Shown here: in pieces, positions 47,498-57,022 of the stretch
Numbering within the stretch: the stretch's first letter is position 1
Layout of the letters: each line of letters begins with the position of its first letter
DNA from: Thioclava dalianensis
GTDB taxonomy: Bacteria > Pseudomonadota > Alphaproteobacteria > Rhodobacterales > Rhodobacteraceae
Direction: 5' to 3'
DNA: 64,000 nt
Assembly (NCBI RefSeq): GCF_000715505.1
Contig: NZ_JHEH01000007.1
Span: forward strand, 62,001 to 126,000
The notes under the pieces: generated by a model
Told to the model about the DNA's origin: nothing
Database searches by the model: none
What the model saw: only the letters and a program-made list of their open reading frames with translations
Translations under genes and position numbers: made by a program

Positions 47498-49687
47498 ATG
47501 ACGCCCGCAGCCCCCTTGCCCCTCACCCGCGACCTTGTCCTGATCGGGGGCGGCCACACCCATGCGCTCGTCTTGCGGATGTGGGGCATGCGCCCGCTGC
47601 CCGGTGTCCGATTGACCGTGATCAACCCCGGCCCGACGGCGGCCTATTCGGGCATGCTGCCCGGCCATATCGCTGGGCATTACCCGCGCGAGGCGCTGGC
47701 GCTCGATCTGGTGAAACTCGCGCGCCATGCCGGTGCGCGGCTGGTGCTGGGGGAAGTCCGCGGGATCGACCGGGCCAGCCGACAGATCCACGTGCCGGGT
47801 CGCGCGCCGATTGCCTATGACGTGGCCTCGCTCGATATTGGTATCACCTCCGAGATGCCCGATCTGCCGGGATTCGCCGCCCATGTCACACCTGCCAAGC
47901 CGCTCGAGCGCTTTGCCGATGCGTGGGAGCGCTTTCTCGCACGCGCGCCCAGCACCCCGCGGATCGCGATTGCGGGCGGCGGGGTGGCCGGGATCGAGCT
48001 CGCGATGGCCTGCGCGCATCGCCTGCCCGATGCGCAGATCACGGTCTATGAGGCTGGGACAGAGGTGCTGCGCGCGCTTGGACCGGGCGCACGGGGGCGG
48101 CTGCTGGCGCATTGCGCGCGGCTCGGTGTTGCGATCCAGACCAATGCCGCTCTGGCAGGTGCCAGCGAGGGCGAGATACATCTGGCGGATGGGCGGCCCG
48201 AAACGGCGGATTTCATCATCGCCACGGGTGCCGCCCGTCCCGCGCCGTGGCTCCCAGAGACCGGGCTTGCGCTGCATGAGGGCTATGTTTCGGTGGGGCC
48301 AAGCCTGCAAAGCTCTGATCCAGCCATCTTCGCTGCGGGCGACATCGCACATCTGAGCCACGCCCCCCGCCCCAAGGCCGGCGTCTACGCGGTGCGCGCG
48401 GCCAAGCCGCTCTATCACAACCTGCGCGCCGCGCTGTCGGGCGGCGCGATGCGCGGCTATCGGCCCCAGCGCGACTACCTCAAGCTGATCTCGACCGGGG
48501 GAAAGGGGGCGGTTGCGGATAAATGGGGCCTGCCGCTCGATGGCGCATGGCTCTGGCGCTGGAAGGACCGGATCGACCAGCGCTTCATGGCGCGGCTCAG
48601 GGAGCTGCCCGCGATGCCCGGCCCCCCCCTGCCGCGCGCACGTGCACAGGGCATGGAGGCGGTGCTGGGCGACAAGCCGCTTTGCGGCGGCTGCGGAGCA
48701 AAGCTGGGCGGGGAGGCCTTGCGCCGCGCGCTCTCTGGCCTGCCTGCGCCCGCGCGCGCCGATGTGCTCTCGGGGCCGGGCGATGATGCCGCGATCCTTG
48801 CGCATGGGTCGGGCGCGCAGGTCTTCACCACCGATCACGTGCGCGCCTTTACTGAAGATCCGTGGCTGCTGGGCCGGATCACAGCCCTTCACGCCATGAG
48901 CGATGCCTGGGCGATGGGGGCCGCCCCGCAGGCCGCGCTGGCGCAGGTCACCCTGCCGCGCCAATCCGAGGAGATGGGCGCACGCGCGCTGGCCGAAATG
49001 CTGGGTGCCGCGTCAGAGGCGTTTCGCGAAGCGGGCGCGGATCTCGTGGGCGGGCATACCTCGATGGGTGCCGAGTTGGAGCTGGGCTTCAGCGTGACCG
49101 GGCTGTGCGCACAGCCCATCGGGCAGAGCGGCGCGCGTCCGGGCGACCGTCTGATCCTGACCAAGCCGCTTGGCACAGGCGTGGTGCTGGCCGCCGAAAT
49201 GGCACGCGCCGCGCCGGGTGCGGTGGTGGCGCGTGCCTTGGCGCAGATGGCGCAAAGCTCTGCGCGCGCCAGCGACATCCTCGCGCCTCATGCCCATGCG
49301 ATGACCGATGTGACGGGGTTCGGGCTGGCCGGGCATCTGCTGGGCCTGTGCATGGCCTCGGATGTGTCCGCGCGCCTGTCGTTGGATGCAATTCCGCTGA
49401 TCGAGGGGGCGGAGGCGCTGGCCGAGGCCGGGCAGCACTCAACCTTGCTTCCGCAGAATATCGCGGGTTGCGCCGGACGGGTGACCGGCCCGCCGGGTCC
49501 GCGCATGGAGTTGCTCTACGACCCGCAAACCTCGGGCGGGTTGCTGGCAGCCGTGCCTGCCGCCGATGTGGCCGCTCTTCTGGAAGCGCTGCACGCAGCG
49601 GGCTACGCGGCGGCAGAGATCGGTGAGATCACCCCTGGCCCGGCGATGCTGCGGGTTCACGGATCGCGCGTTCAGACTGCGCGATAA
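47498..49687 (+). CDS. selD: Oxidoreductase-selenophosphate synthetase (SelD) fusion
   Basis: A 729-residue two-part protein. Residues 1 to about 380 are a type II NADH dehydrogenase-like flavoprotein: FAD motif LVLIGGGHTHAL, NAD motif IAIAGGGVAGIELA and FAADGDIAHL-type end (IFAAGDIAHLSH). From about 390 on it is SelD: catalytic C399 and K402 in LCGGCGAKLGG (Cys form, not selenocysteine), SGPGDDAAILA, AMSDAWAMG, GGHTSMGAEL, MTDVTGFGLAGHL and DPQTSGGLL. SelD makes selenophosphate from selenide and ATP. The N-terminal domain may reduce selenium species for it, which is inference. Its end overlaps mnmH on the other strand by 59 bases. Confidence 0.93.
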   Translation: MTPAAPLPLTRDLVLIGGGHTHALVLRMWGMRPLPGVRLTVINPGPTAAYSGMLPGHIAGHYPREALALDLVKLARHAGARLVLGEVRGIDRASRQIHVPGRAPIAYDVASLDIGITSEMPDLPGFAAHVTPAKPLERFADAWERFLARAPSTPRIAIAGGGVAGIELAMACAHRLPDAQITVYEAGTEVLRALGPGARGRLLAHCARLGVAIQTNAALAGASEGEIHLADGRPETADFIIATGAARPAPWLPETGLALHEGYVSVGPSLQSSDPAIFAAGDIAHLSHAPRPKAGVYAVRAAKPLYHNLRAALSGGAMRGYRPQRDYLKLISTGGKGAVADKWGLPLDGAWLWRWKDRIDQRFMARLRELPAMPGPPLPRARAQGMEAVLGDKPLCGGCGAKLGGEALRRALSGLPAPARADVLSGPGDDAAILAHGSGAQVFTTDHVRAFTEDPWLLGRITALHAMSDAWAMGAAPQAALAQVTLPRQSEEMGARALAEMLGAASEAFREAGADLVGGHTSMGAELELGFSVTGLCAQPIGQSGARPGDRLILTKPLGTGVVLAAEMARAAPGAVVARALAQMAQSSARASDILAPHAHAMTDVTGFGLAGHLLGLCMASDVSARLSLDAIPLIEGAEALAEAGQHSTLLPQNIAGCAGRVTGPPGPRMELLYDPQTSGGLLAAVPAADVAALLEALHAAGYAAAEIGEITPGPAMLRVHGSRVQTAR

Positions 49688-50702
49688 CCTGAGCGGCAAG
49701 CGCCTCTATCGCCTCGGGCGCGAGGCTGGGCGCATCGATCACCTGCTCGTCGAACGCGTGCCGCCTGCGATGCTTTTCATACCGCTGATCGTAGTGATCG
49801 CGCATCAATTCGCCTGCCAGCGTGGTAAAATCGCCCGCCTGCGCCTGAGCCAGCCAGCGCTCGATCCGCTCGGCGGGCTGGAACGGGCGCAGCTTGTCGA
49901 TGACCGCAGTCAGCCGCGCAGGATCGGTGGTGATATCTCCATAGGCCCGCGCCAGATAGGCGGCGCGTTCAGAGAGCGGCGCGCGCAGGCGAATGCGCGG
50001 CGCAGAGCGCACCGCAGCCCAGATCCCGCTGGGCAATTGCAGATCCCCGATCTTCGAGCTTTCCGCCTCCAACAGCACAGGCCGCGCCGGATCAAGCGCC
50101 GCAATCGCGCGCACCAGCCGCGATTCGAAATCCTTTTGGCTCGATTGCCCCCCCGCCATCGCGCCAAACAGCGAGCCGCGATGATTGGCGAGCCCTTCAA
50201 GGTCGATCACCTGCGCGCCCTGTGCCGCGGCTGCCTTGAGAATATCGGTCTTGGCCGTGCCAGTGTTGCCATCCAGCACGACGACCGGGCCGGGCATCGG
50301 CGCGCCACAAGCCTCGACCACCAGCTTGCGCCATGTTTTGTAGCCACCCTCGACCAGCTCTGCGCGCCAGCCAACCTGTCGCAGAATCGTCGCGAATGAG
50401 CCTGAGCGCTGCCCGCCCCGCCAGCAATAGACCAGCGGTCGCCAGCCTCCCGGCTTGTCGGCCAGCGCCTCGGTCAGATGGCGCGCCGAGTTCTGCGCCA
50501 CCAGCGCCGCCCCGATTTTGCGCGCATCAAACGAGGAGACCTGCTTGTAGATCGTGCCGACACGCGCGCGCTGATCATCATCGAGCACGGGAAGATTGAT
50601 CGCCCCGGGAATATGATCCTCGGCGAATTCGGACGGGCTGCGCACATCGATGATGGTGTCGAAATCGAGACCGGCGACCTGCGCGACAGAGGTAAATTGC
50701 AT
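49629..50702 (-). CDS. mnmH: tRNA 2-selenouridine synthase
   Basis: MnmH (SelU/YbbB) replaces sulfur by selenium in 2-thiouridine at the tRNA wobble base, using selenophosphate. The 357-residue protein has an N-terminal rhodanese domain with catalytic C93 in VYCWRGGQRSG and a P-loop GNTGTAKT at 145-152. It is the likely consumer of the SelD product made by the facing gene; no selA, selB or selenoprotein gene is in the window. I use the ATG at 50702, which shares one base with the stop of the transpeptidase gene (TGATG). Confidence 0.95.
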   Translation of the reverse strand: MQFTSVAQVAGLDFDTIIDVRSPSEFAEDHIPGAINLPVLDDDQRARVGTIYKQVSSFDARKIGAALVAQNSARHLTEALADKPGGWRPLVYCWRGGQRSGSFATILRQVGWRAELVEGGYKTWRKLVVEACGAPMPGPVVVLDGNTGTAKTDILKAAAAQGAQVIDLEGLANHRGSLFGAMAGGQSSQKDFESRLVRAIAALDPARPVLLEAESSKIGDLQLPSGIWAAVRSAPRIRLRAPLSERAAYLARAYGDITTDPARLTAVIDKLRPFQPAERIERWLAQAQAGDFTTLAGELMRDHYDQRYEKHRRRHAFDEQVIDAPSLAPEAIEALAAQVIAQSERAIREPAASPGQG

Positions 50703-51280
50703 CAATAGACCGTAACGGGCGTGCCGATCGGCACCTGATCGAACAGTGCGATGACATGATCATTGACCATGCGCAAGCAGCCGTTCGATACTGCATGCCC
50801 AATCGAGCTGGGCTCGGTCGTGCCGTGGATGCGGATCGCAGTGTCACGGCCGTCCTGATACAGATAGAGCGCGCGGGCCCCCAGTGGATTGGTCGGGCCG
50901 CCCGGCATACCGTCCTTGTATTTGGCGTAATGCTCGGGGCTGCGCTCGATCATCTCGGGCGTCGGGGTCCAGCTCGGCCATTTGACCTTGCGCGCGACCA
51001 CGGCCTTGCCGCGAAACACCAACTCCGACTTGCCAATAGCCACCCCGTAGCGCATCGCGACGCCCGGCGCGATCACATGATAGAGGAAGAACTTGTCAGA
51101 CACGACAATGATCGAACCCACCGCCAGATCCGGCTTCACCCGGACTTGGCGCGGATAATATTGCGACCCAATTGGCCAAGACTTCGCCGGCGCGGTCTCA
51201 ACGGGGGAGGTCTGCGCAAAGGACGGCAGGGCCGCAAAGGGGGTCGCTGCGAGCGACAAAAGAAAGGCGCGGCGATCCAT
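50702..51280 (-). CDS. L,D-transpeptidase (YkuD), exported
   Basis: A 192-residue enzyme that makes 3-3 peptidoglycan crosslinks or anchors proteins to the wall. N-terminal MDRRAFLLSLAATPFAALP ending SFAQ is a signal peptide with a twin-arginine pair. The YkuD catalytic motif is IHGTTEPSSIGHAVSNGCLR, with C168 as nucleophile. The ATG at 51280 has a full AGGAGG upstream. The stop overlaps the start of mnmH by one base, so the two are co-translated without an obvious functional reason. Confidence 0.93.
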   Translation of the reverse strand: MDRRAFLLSLAATPFAALPSFAQTSPVETAPAKSWPIGSQYYPRQVRVKPDLAVGSIIVVSDKFFLYHVIAPGVAMRYGVAIGKSELVFRGKAVVARKVKWPSWTPTPEMIERSPEHYAKYKDGMPGGPTNPLGARALYLYQDGRDTAIRIHGTTEPSSIGHAVSNGCLRMVNDHVIALFDQVPIGTPVTVY

Positions 51281-51444
51281 CGGGATCCTCCTGAGGTTTC
51301 GCAAAGCGATGCGATGCGGTTCGAAATCAACCTGAAGGCTATCAAAGCCGCACCAAGCTCTCAAGTTTTCAAGCCTTTGAGCTGCAATAAGACCGCAAGC
51401 GTGGCGCAATCGCCCCTGCCCCACTTGCGACGCCGTGGCGCGCC

Positions 51445-51475
51445 TTGACCCGCGCTGCGCCGCGACCCAATTAAG
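51445..51475 (+). promoter_or_regulatory. Possible copA promoter with long spacer
   Basis: TTGACC at 51445-51450 and ATTAAG at 51470-51475 are 19 bases apart, the long spacing that MerR/CueR-type activators act on. The spacer (CGCGCTGCGCCGCG core) is GC-rich but not a clear CueR dyad. AAGGGGAAGGAG, the ribosome site of copA, follows. Elsewhere in the 51281-51492 gap I see nothing distinct. Confidence 0.35.
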
Positions 51476-51492
51476 GGGAAGGAGCGCTCGGC

Positions 51493-53928
51493 ATGCAAAA
51501 AACGACCTTCACCATCGACGCAATGCATTGCGGTGCCTGCACGGGCCGGGTGGAGCGTGCGCTTCTGGCCCAGCCGGGTGTGAGTTCGGCCAGCGCCAAT
51601 CTGATGGCGCGCACCGCGAGCGTGGAATATGAGGCCCCCGCCGATCCCGCGAATCTGAGCGCGGCGCTCAGCGAGGCGGGCTATCCGCCCTCAGACAGCT
51701 CGATCCAGCTCGATATCGACGGGATGACCTGCGCGAGCTGCGCAGGCCGGGTCGAGCGCGCGCTGACCGCCCTGCCCGGCGTCAGCGGAGCCCACGTCAA
51801 TCTTGCCACGAACAGCGCAAGGGTCGATTTCGCCCAAGGCGTGCTTGACCCTGAGGATCTCACCCGCGCGGTCGCGGAGGCGGGCTACAGGGCCACGCCG
51901 CGCCGCGAGGATGCAAGCGCGCCCTCTGCCGCCGAGCGTCAGGCCCAAGAGGGCCAAGCGCTCAAGCGGAATTTCCTGACCGCCTTGATCCTGACCCTGC
52001 CGGTCTTTGTGCTGGCGATGGGCAGCCATATGATCCCCGGCATGCATCACCTGATCGCCGCGACGATTGGAGAGCGCACAAGCTGGGTCATTCAGGGCGC
52101 GTTGACCGCGCTGGTGCTGGCCTTCCCGGGCCGGATCTTCCTGCGCATCGGCATCCCGGCGCTGCTCCGGGGCGCGCCCGAGATGAACTCGCTCGTGGCT
52201 CTGGGCTCGCTTGCGGCATTCGCCTTCTCGACCGTCGTGACGCTTGCGCCATCTCTGATCCCGGCCTCGGCCCGCGGGGTCTATTTCGAGGCCGCCGCCA
52301 CAATCGTCACGCTGATCTTGCTGGGCCGCTGGCTTGAGGCGCGTGCCAAGGGCCGCGCGGGCGAGGCGATCTCGCGGCTGATCGGCCTGCAACCCGACAC
52401 CGCGCGGGTCCAGACCGAAACCGGCATCGAGGAGCGCCCAATCGCAGAGCTGCGCGCAGGCGATGTGCTGCTGCTCAGCCCCGGCGAGCGAGTGGCACTG
52501 GACGGGGTGGTCTGCGAGGGCCAAGGCCATGTCGATGAGAGCATGCTGACGGGCGAGCCGGTCCCGGTCGAGAAAACCGAGGGCAGCCCGATCACCGGCG
52601 GCACTGTCAATGGCAGCTCCGCGCTGAGCTACCGGGTCACTGCAACCGGCGGCGATACCGTGCTGGCCCGGATCATCTCGATGGTCGAGGACGCACAGGG
52701 CGCGAAACTGCCCGTGCAGGGGCTTGTCGACAAGGTGACGCGCGTGTTCGTACCCATCGTGATGGCTCTGTCTGTGGTGACCTTCGCCATCTGGATGCTT
52801 GCAGGCGAGGGCTTCACGCCAGCCTTTGTGGCGGCGGTCTCGGTGATGATCATCGCCTGCCCCTGCGCAATGGGGCTGGCCACGCCGGTCTCGATCCTCG
52901 TGGGGACCGGGCGCGGCGCCGAGCTGGGCTTGCTGTTCCGGCGCGGCGATGCGTTGCAGCGGCTGGCCGAAGTCAAGGTGATCGGTTTTGACAAGACCGG
53001 CACGCTGACCCAAGGCACCCCCGCGCTGACCGATCTCTACCCGTTATCGGATCTCTCCGAGAACGAGATTCTGGCGCTGGCGGCAGGTGCCGAGGCGCGA
53101 TCGGAGCACCCGCTGGCCCGCGCGATCCTGAGCGAAGCTGAGGCCCGGGACATCGCCCATGCGCCGGTCAAGCGGGTCAAGGCGCTCTCGGGGCGCGGGC
53201 TGCGCGCGCAATCCGAACAGGGGCTGCTCTGGCTGGGCAATGCCCGTGCCATGCAAGAGGCTGGCGTCGATATCTCGGCCCATAGCGCGCGCGCGGCCGC
53301 GCTGGCCGAACAGGGGCGCACCCCGGTCTGGATGGCGCTGGATGACCGGCCCGTGGCGCTGATGGCGCTGTCCGATCCGATCAAGCCCGAGGCACGCGCC
53401 GCGATCCGCGCCTTGCACGCAGCCGGGGTCGAGGTCGCAATGATCACTGGCGACACAAAAGCCACCGCGCAGGCGGTCGCGCGCGCGCTGGGGATCGATC
53501 ACGTTCAGGCCGAGGTTCTGCCCGATGGCAAGCGCGACGCGGTCGAGACACTGCGCGCGAAGGGCCCGGTCGGGTTCGTGGGCGACGGGATCAATGACGC
53601 ACCCGCCCTTGCCGCAGCCGATGTCGGTCTGGCGATCGGCTCGGGCACCGACGTGGCCATTGAGGCCGCCGAGGTCGTGCTGATGGGCGGCGATCCGACA
53701 GGCGTTGTGCGCGCGCTGCAGCTGTCGCGCGCGGTGATGCGCAATATCCGGGAAAACCTGTTCTGGGCCTTTGCCTATAACGTGGTGCTGATCCCGGTGG
53801 CGATGGGGCTGCTCGTGCCGTTTGGCGGGCCGGGGCTGTCACCGATGCTGGCCGCCGCTGCGATGGCGTTCTCCTCGGTCTTCGTGGTGAGCAATGCGCT
53901 GCGCCTGCGCCGGGCGGCGCGCGGATAG
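51493..53928 (+). CDS. copA: Copper-exporting P1B-type ATPase
   Basis: An 811-residue Cu+ export pump. Two N-terminal metal-binding domains carry MHCGAC and MTCASC. Eight membrane segments follow with the transport motif C456-P-C458 in IIACPCAMGLATP. The phosphorylated aspartate is D500 in GFDKTGTLTQG, with TGE as LTGEPVPVEK and GDGINDAPALAAADVG as hinge. The CPC motif with MALR-like later helices fits the Cu+ (CopA) group rather than Zn/Cd pumps. AAGGAG precedes the ATG. No copper chaperone or regulator gene is adjacent. Confidence 0.95.
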   Translation: MQKTTFTIDAMHCGACTGRVERALLAQPGVSSASANLMARTASVEYEAPADPANLSAALSEAGYPPSDSSIQLDIDGMTCASCAGRVERALTALPGVSGAHVNLATNSARVDFAQGVLDPEDLTRAVAEAGYRATPRREDASAPSAAERQAQEGQALKRNFLTALILTLPVFVLAMGSHMIPGMHHLIAATIGERTSWVIQGALTALVLAFPGRIFLRIGIPALLRGAPEMNSLVALGSLAAFAFSTVVTLAPSLIPASARGVYFEAAATIVTLILLGRWLEARAKGRAGEAISRLIGLQPDTARVQTETGIEERPIAELRAGDVLLLSPGERVALDGVVCEGQGHVDESMLTGEPVPVEKTEGSPITGGTVNGSSALSYRVTATGGDTVLARIISMVEDAQGAKLPVQGLVDKVTRVFVPIVMALSVVTFAIWMLAGEGFTPAFVAAVSVMIIACPCAMGLATPVSILVGTGRGAELGLLFRRGDALQRLAEVKVIGFDKTGTLTQGTPALTDLYPLSDLSENEILALAAGAEARSEHPLARAILSEAEARDIAHAPVKRVKALSGRGLRAQSEQGLLWLGNARAMQEAGVDISAHSARAAALAEQGRTPVWMALDDRPVALMALSDPIKPEARAAIRALHAAGVEVAMITGDTKATAQAVARALGIDHVQAEVLPDGKRDAVETLRAKGPVGFVGDGINDAPALAAADVGLAIGSGTDVAIEAAEVVLMGGDPTGVVRALQLSRAVMRNIRENLFWAFAYNVVLIPVAMGLLVPFGGPGLSPMLAAAAMAFSSVFVVSNALRLRRAARG

Positions 53929-54015
53929 GCGGCGCTCTGCCGATGGCCGATCACGCCTCTTCCCCTTTCGATAGAACTCGGGCTTTGGTGGGAAAGTTCA
54001 CCCGGAGCCCTGCCT

Positions 54016-54477
54016 ATGATGCATCGCCGCCTGTTCCTGTTGTCCTGTGCCAGCCTGGCGGCTTGCGGTGGCACGCCCCACCCGCAGCTCAAGCCGGATT
54101 ACAATCCGCCACTGCATCGCAATGAGACGCCGAAGATCCGCGCGCTGATCAACCACTATTCCGATCACTACAAAGTCCCGCGCACCCTCACGCATCGCGT
54201 CATCCAGCGCGAGAGCCACTACCGCGCCAATGCCCGCAACGGCCCCTATTACGGGCTGATGCAGATCCTGCCGCAGACCGCGCGCGGCATGGGGTTTCGT
54301 GGCAAGCCGGGCGATTTGCTCGATCCCGAAACCAACCTGAAATACGCAATCAAATATCTGCGCGGCGCGTGGCTGGTTTCGGACGGCTCTCAGGACCGCG
54401 CGGTCTCATGGTATGCGCGCGGCTATTACTACGAGGCCAAGCGGCGCGGCCTGCTCAAGACAATCCGCCAGCCCTGA
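54016..54477 (+). CDS. Lytic transglycosylase lipoprotein (SLT domain)
   Basis: A 153-residue peptidoglycan lyase. Lipoprotein signal MMHRRLFLLSCASLAACGG with lipidated C17. The SLT domain has catalytic E66 in QRESHYRANARNG, the GLMQILPQTARGMG motif and NLKYAIKYLRG. No LolA-avoidance Asp at +2, so outer-membrane attachment is likely. It is convergent with ybbP, with 25 bases between stops. Confidence 0.92.
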   Translation: MMHRRLFLLSCASLAACGGTPHPQLKPDYNPPLHRNETPKIRALINHYSDHYKVPRTLTHRVIQRESHYRANARNGPYYGLMQILPQTARGMGFRGKPGDLLDPETNLKYAIKYLRGAWLVSDGSQDRAVSWYARGYYYEAKRRGLLKTIRQP

Positions 54478-54502
54478 GGCTCACACCACGCGGCTGCGCG
54501 CC

Positions 54503-57022
54503 TTATTCAGAGCCGCGCAATTCCCCCGCCGGACGCCGCGAGAGCGGGCGCCATGCAAAGATCAGCCCCGCGCCAAGCGTGGCGATCACGCCGCCCGCCA
54601 CGATGAGGAAGGCAGGCCACGGCGCGAAGTGGAAAGGCGCGCCCATCACCAGATCGACCACCGCCCAGCCCGCAAGCCCGCCAAACAGCACCGCCACCAG
54701 ACCTGCCGCCGCCCCCATCAACGCGGAGCGCAGCGCAAAGCTCAGCAAAATGGTGCCGCGCGTGGCGCCCAGCGTCTTGAGCATCGCCGCCTCCCAGGCC
54801 CGCGCGCGCTCGCCTGCCGCCGCAGCGCCGATCAGCACGACGAAGCCCGTCAGCAAGGTGACCGAGGCCGCAAGCGAGGTCGCCCGTGCAATTGCTCCCA
54901 GCGCATCGGTCACCCGCTCAATCGCGTCGCGCACCCGGATCGCTGTGATATTGGGAAAGGCCTTGGCCAGATCGCGCATCACCGCCGCCTCGGCCTTGGG
55001 CGGGGCGTAGATCGTGGCGAGCCATGTATGCGGCGCGCCTTGCAGGGCTGCCGGATCGAGGGTCAGGACAAAGCCGATCCCGCCGGTCGAGAAATCGACA
55101 TCGCGGAACGAGGTGACCTTGGCCGTGATATCGCGCCCAAGGATGTTGACGGTGATATTATCGCCCAGCTTGAGCCCGATCTCCTCCGCCTCCTTGGCCG
55201 AGAAGCTCGCAAGCGGCGGACCGTCATAATTCTTTGGCCACCACTTGCCCGCTGTCAGCTTCTCGCGCGGCACATCGCTATAGGTCACGCCGCGATCCCC
55301 GCGCAGCACCCAATGCTCGCCTGCGACCTTGCGTGCGTTTTGACCGTTGATCTGCGTGATCACGCCGCGCAGCATCGGCACGGCCTCGACCTTGGTGACT
55401 TCGGGCATCTTGGCCAGAAGTGCTTTGAACGGGTCGATCTGGTCGGGCTGGATGTCGATCACGAAATAGGCCGGTGCGCGCTTGGGAAGATCCTGATCGA
55501 TGGCACTGCGCAGACCGGAATCGACCTGACCGACGGCTGCCAGAACCGACAGACCAAGCCCCAGCGACAAGATCACCGAGCGCGCCTCGGACCGCGGCCC
55601 GCCGATGGCGGCCAGCGCTGCGCGCAAGGCAGGTCTGCCGCGTGCCAGATGCTGGCCCGCACGCGCCGCGCGCCGAATGCCCCACGCCGCCGCACTCAGG
55701 ATCAACAGCGCAAGCGCGATGCCCCCGAGACTTGCAAGCGTCAGGCCCCAAAGCCCCGAAAACCATGCCGAGACCACGACCAGCACCACCAGCAAGACGC
55801 CGGTGATCGCGACGGTGGGCCATGGCGGGAAGCGCCGCCCGTCGCCGATATCGCGATAGAGCGAGGCCGCGCGCATCGCCGCCATACGCGAGAGCGGCCA
55901 GAGCGCGAAAATTGCAGCGATCAGCGCGCCGTAAAGGGCCGCCTCGCCCAAAGGCCCGGGCGTGACCCGGATCGCGACGGGGATCGGGAGCGCGTTCTCG
56001 ATCAGGCTGGATGCGGCAAGGACCAGCCCCACCCCCAAGCCCAGCCCCGCGAGGATACCGATAGCCCCAAGCGCTATAAGCTGGATCAGGAAGGCCGCGC
56101 GGATCGTGGCGCCAGTTGCCCCCAGCGCGCGCAGCGTGGCGATGGTGCCCGCCTTGCGCTCGACCCAAGAGGCGACGGTGGCCGAGATGCCGACCCCGCC
56201 CACAGCCAGCCCTGCGAGCCCCACAAGCACCAGAAACGAGCCCAGCCGGTCCACGAAGCGCTGCGCCCCCGGAGCCGCGCGCCTGCGGTCCGACCAGCGC
56301 ATCCCCGCATCGGCAAAGCGGCTTTCGGCCTGACGGTGCAGCGTCGCCAGATCGGTGCCGGGCGGCAGGCTCACGCGGTATTCGGTCTCAAAAAGCGATC
56401 CCGGCGCCAGCAGCGACGTGCCCTGAATTGCCGAAAGCGCCACGATTGAGGGCGGCCCCAGCGCAAATCCCGTGCCGGTGCTGTCGGGCACACGCTTGAT
56501 CTCGGCCATCATCACAAAGCTCTGGCCGCCCAGTTCCACCCGGTCGCCCGGCTTGACGCCCAGCCGGTTGGCAAGGATCGGATCAAGGAAGATACCGGGC
56601 GTGCCGCCCTCCCCTTTGAGCGCGTCCACACCGACCGGGGGATCGAGCTGCAATTTCCCGGTCAACGGATAGGCCCCGTCCACCGCCTTGACCTGCGTGA
56701 GCGCGCGGTCGGCGGCATCCGTGCCCGTGCTCAGCATCGAGCGGAACTCGATCACCTCGGAGAGCGCGCTTGAATGGGATTTGATCCAGTCGAGCTCGCC
56801 CGGCGTGGCGCGGCGATAGGTGAATTCATATTGCGCATCGCCGCCCAGCAGCACCGCGCCCTGATCGCTGAGCGCAGAGGTGATCGCGCCGCGCACCAGC
56901 CCCACGGCAGCAATCGCCGCGACGCCCAGCATCAGACAAAGCAGCATGACCCAAAAGCCGCGCAAGCCGGCACGCAGCTCGCGCCGGGCAATGGTCAGGG
57001 CGAGCCCGATGGCGGGCCTCAT
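54503..57022 (-). CDS. ybbP: ABC exporter-type permease, YbbP/FtsX family
   Basis: An 839-residue permease with the layout of E. coli YbbP: an N-terminal membrane segment, a large periplasmic domain, a central group of helices, a second periplasmic domain and three final helices (FtsX repeats). It partners the ATPase encoded just upstream, whose stop overlaps its ATG (ATGA). The same trio with divergent tesA occurs in E. coli. The cargo is not established; these MacB-type systems often do mechanical work on lipids or lipoproteins. Confidence 0.88.
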   Translation of the reverse strand: MRPAIGLALTIARRELRAGLRGFWVMLLCLMLGVAAIAAVGLVRGAITSALSDQGAVLLGGDAQYEFTYRRATPGELDWIKSHSSALSEVIEFRSMLSTGTDAADRALTQVKAVDGAYPLTGKLQLDPPVGVDALKGEGGTPGIFLDPILANRLGVKPGDRVELGGQSFVMMAEIKRVPDSTGTGFALGPPSIVALSAIQGTSLLAPGSLFETEYRVSLPPGTDLATLHRQAESRFADAGMRWSDRRRAAPGAQRFVDRLGSFLVLVGLAGLAVGGVGISATVASWVERKAGTIATLRALGATGATIRAAFLIQLIALGAIGILAGLGLGVGLVLAASSLIENALPIPVAIRVTPGPLGEAALYGALIAAIFALWPLSRMAAMRAASLYRDIGDGRRFPPWPTVAITGVLLVVLVVVSAWFSGLWGLTLASLGGIALALLILSAAAWGIRRAARAGQHLARGRPALRAALAAIGGPRSEARSVILSLGLGLSVLAAVGQVDSGLRSAIDQDLPKRAPAYFVIDIQPDQIDPFKALLAKMPEVTKVEAVPMLRGVITQINGQNARKVAGEHWVLRGDRGVTYSDVPREKLTAGKWWPKNYDGPPLASFSAKEAEEIGLKLGDNITVNILGRDITAKVTSFRDVDFSTGGIGFVLTLDPAALQGAPHTWLATIYAPPKAEAAVMRDLAKAFPNITAIRVRDAIERVTDALGAIARATSLAASVTLLTGFVVLIGAAAAGERARAWEAAMLKTLGATRGTILLSFALRSALMGAAAGLVAVLFGGLAGWAVVDLVMGAPFHFAPWPAFLIVAGGVIATLGAGLIFAWRPLSRRPAGELRGSE

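Noticed and set aside
48683-48703. Possible selenocysteine in SelD
   Set aside because: The catalytic codon is TGC (Cys), not TGA, and no SECIS-like context is needed.
54413-56449. 678-codon plus-strand open frame opposite ybbP
   Set aside because: It is antisense to a clear FtsX-family permease and has Arg/Pro/His-biased composition with no domain.
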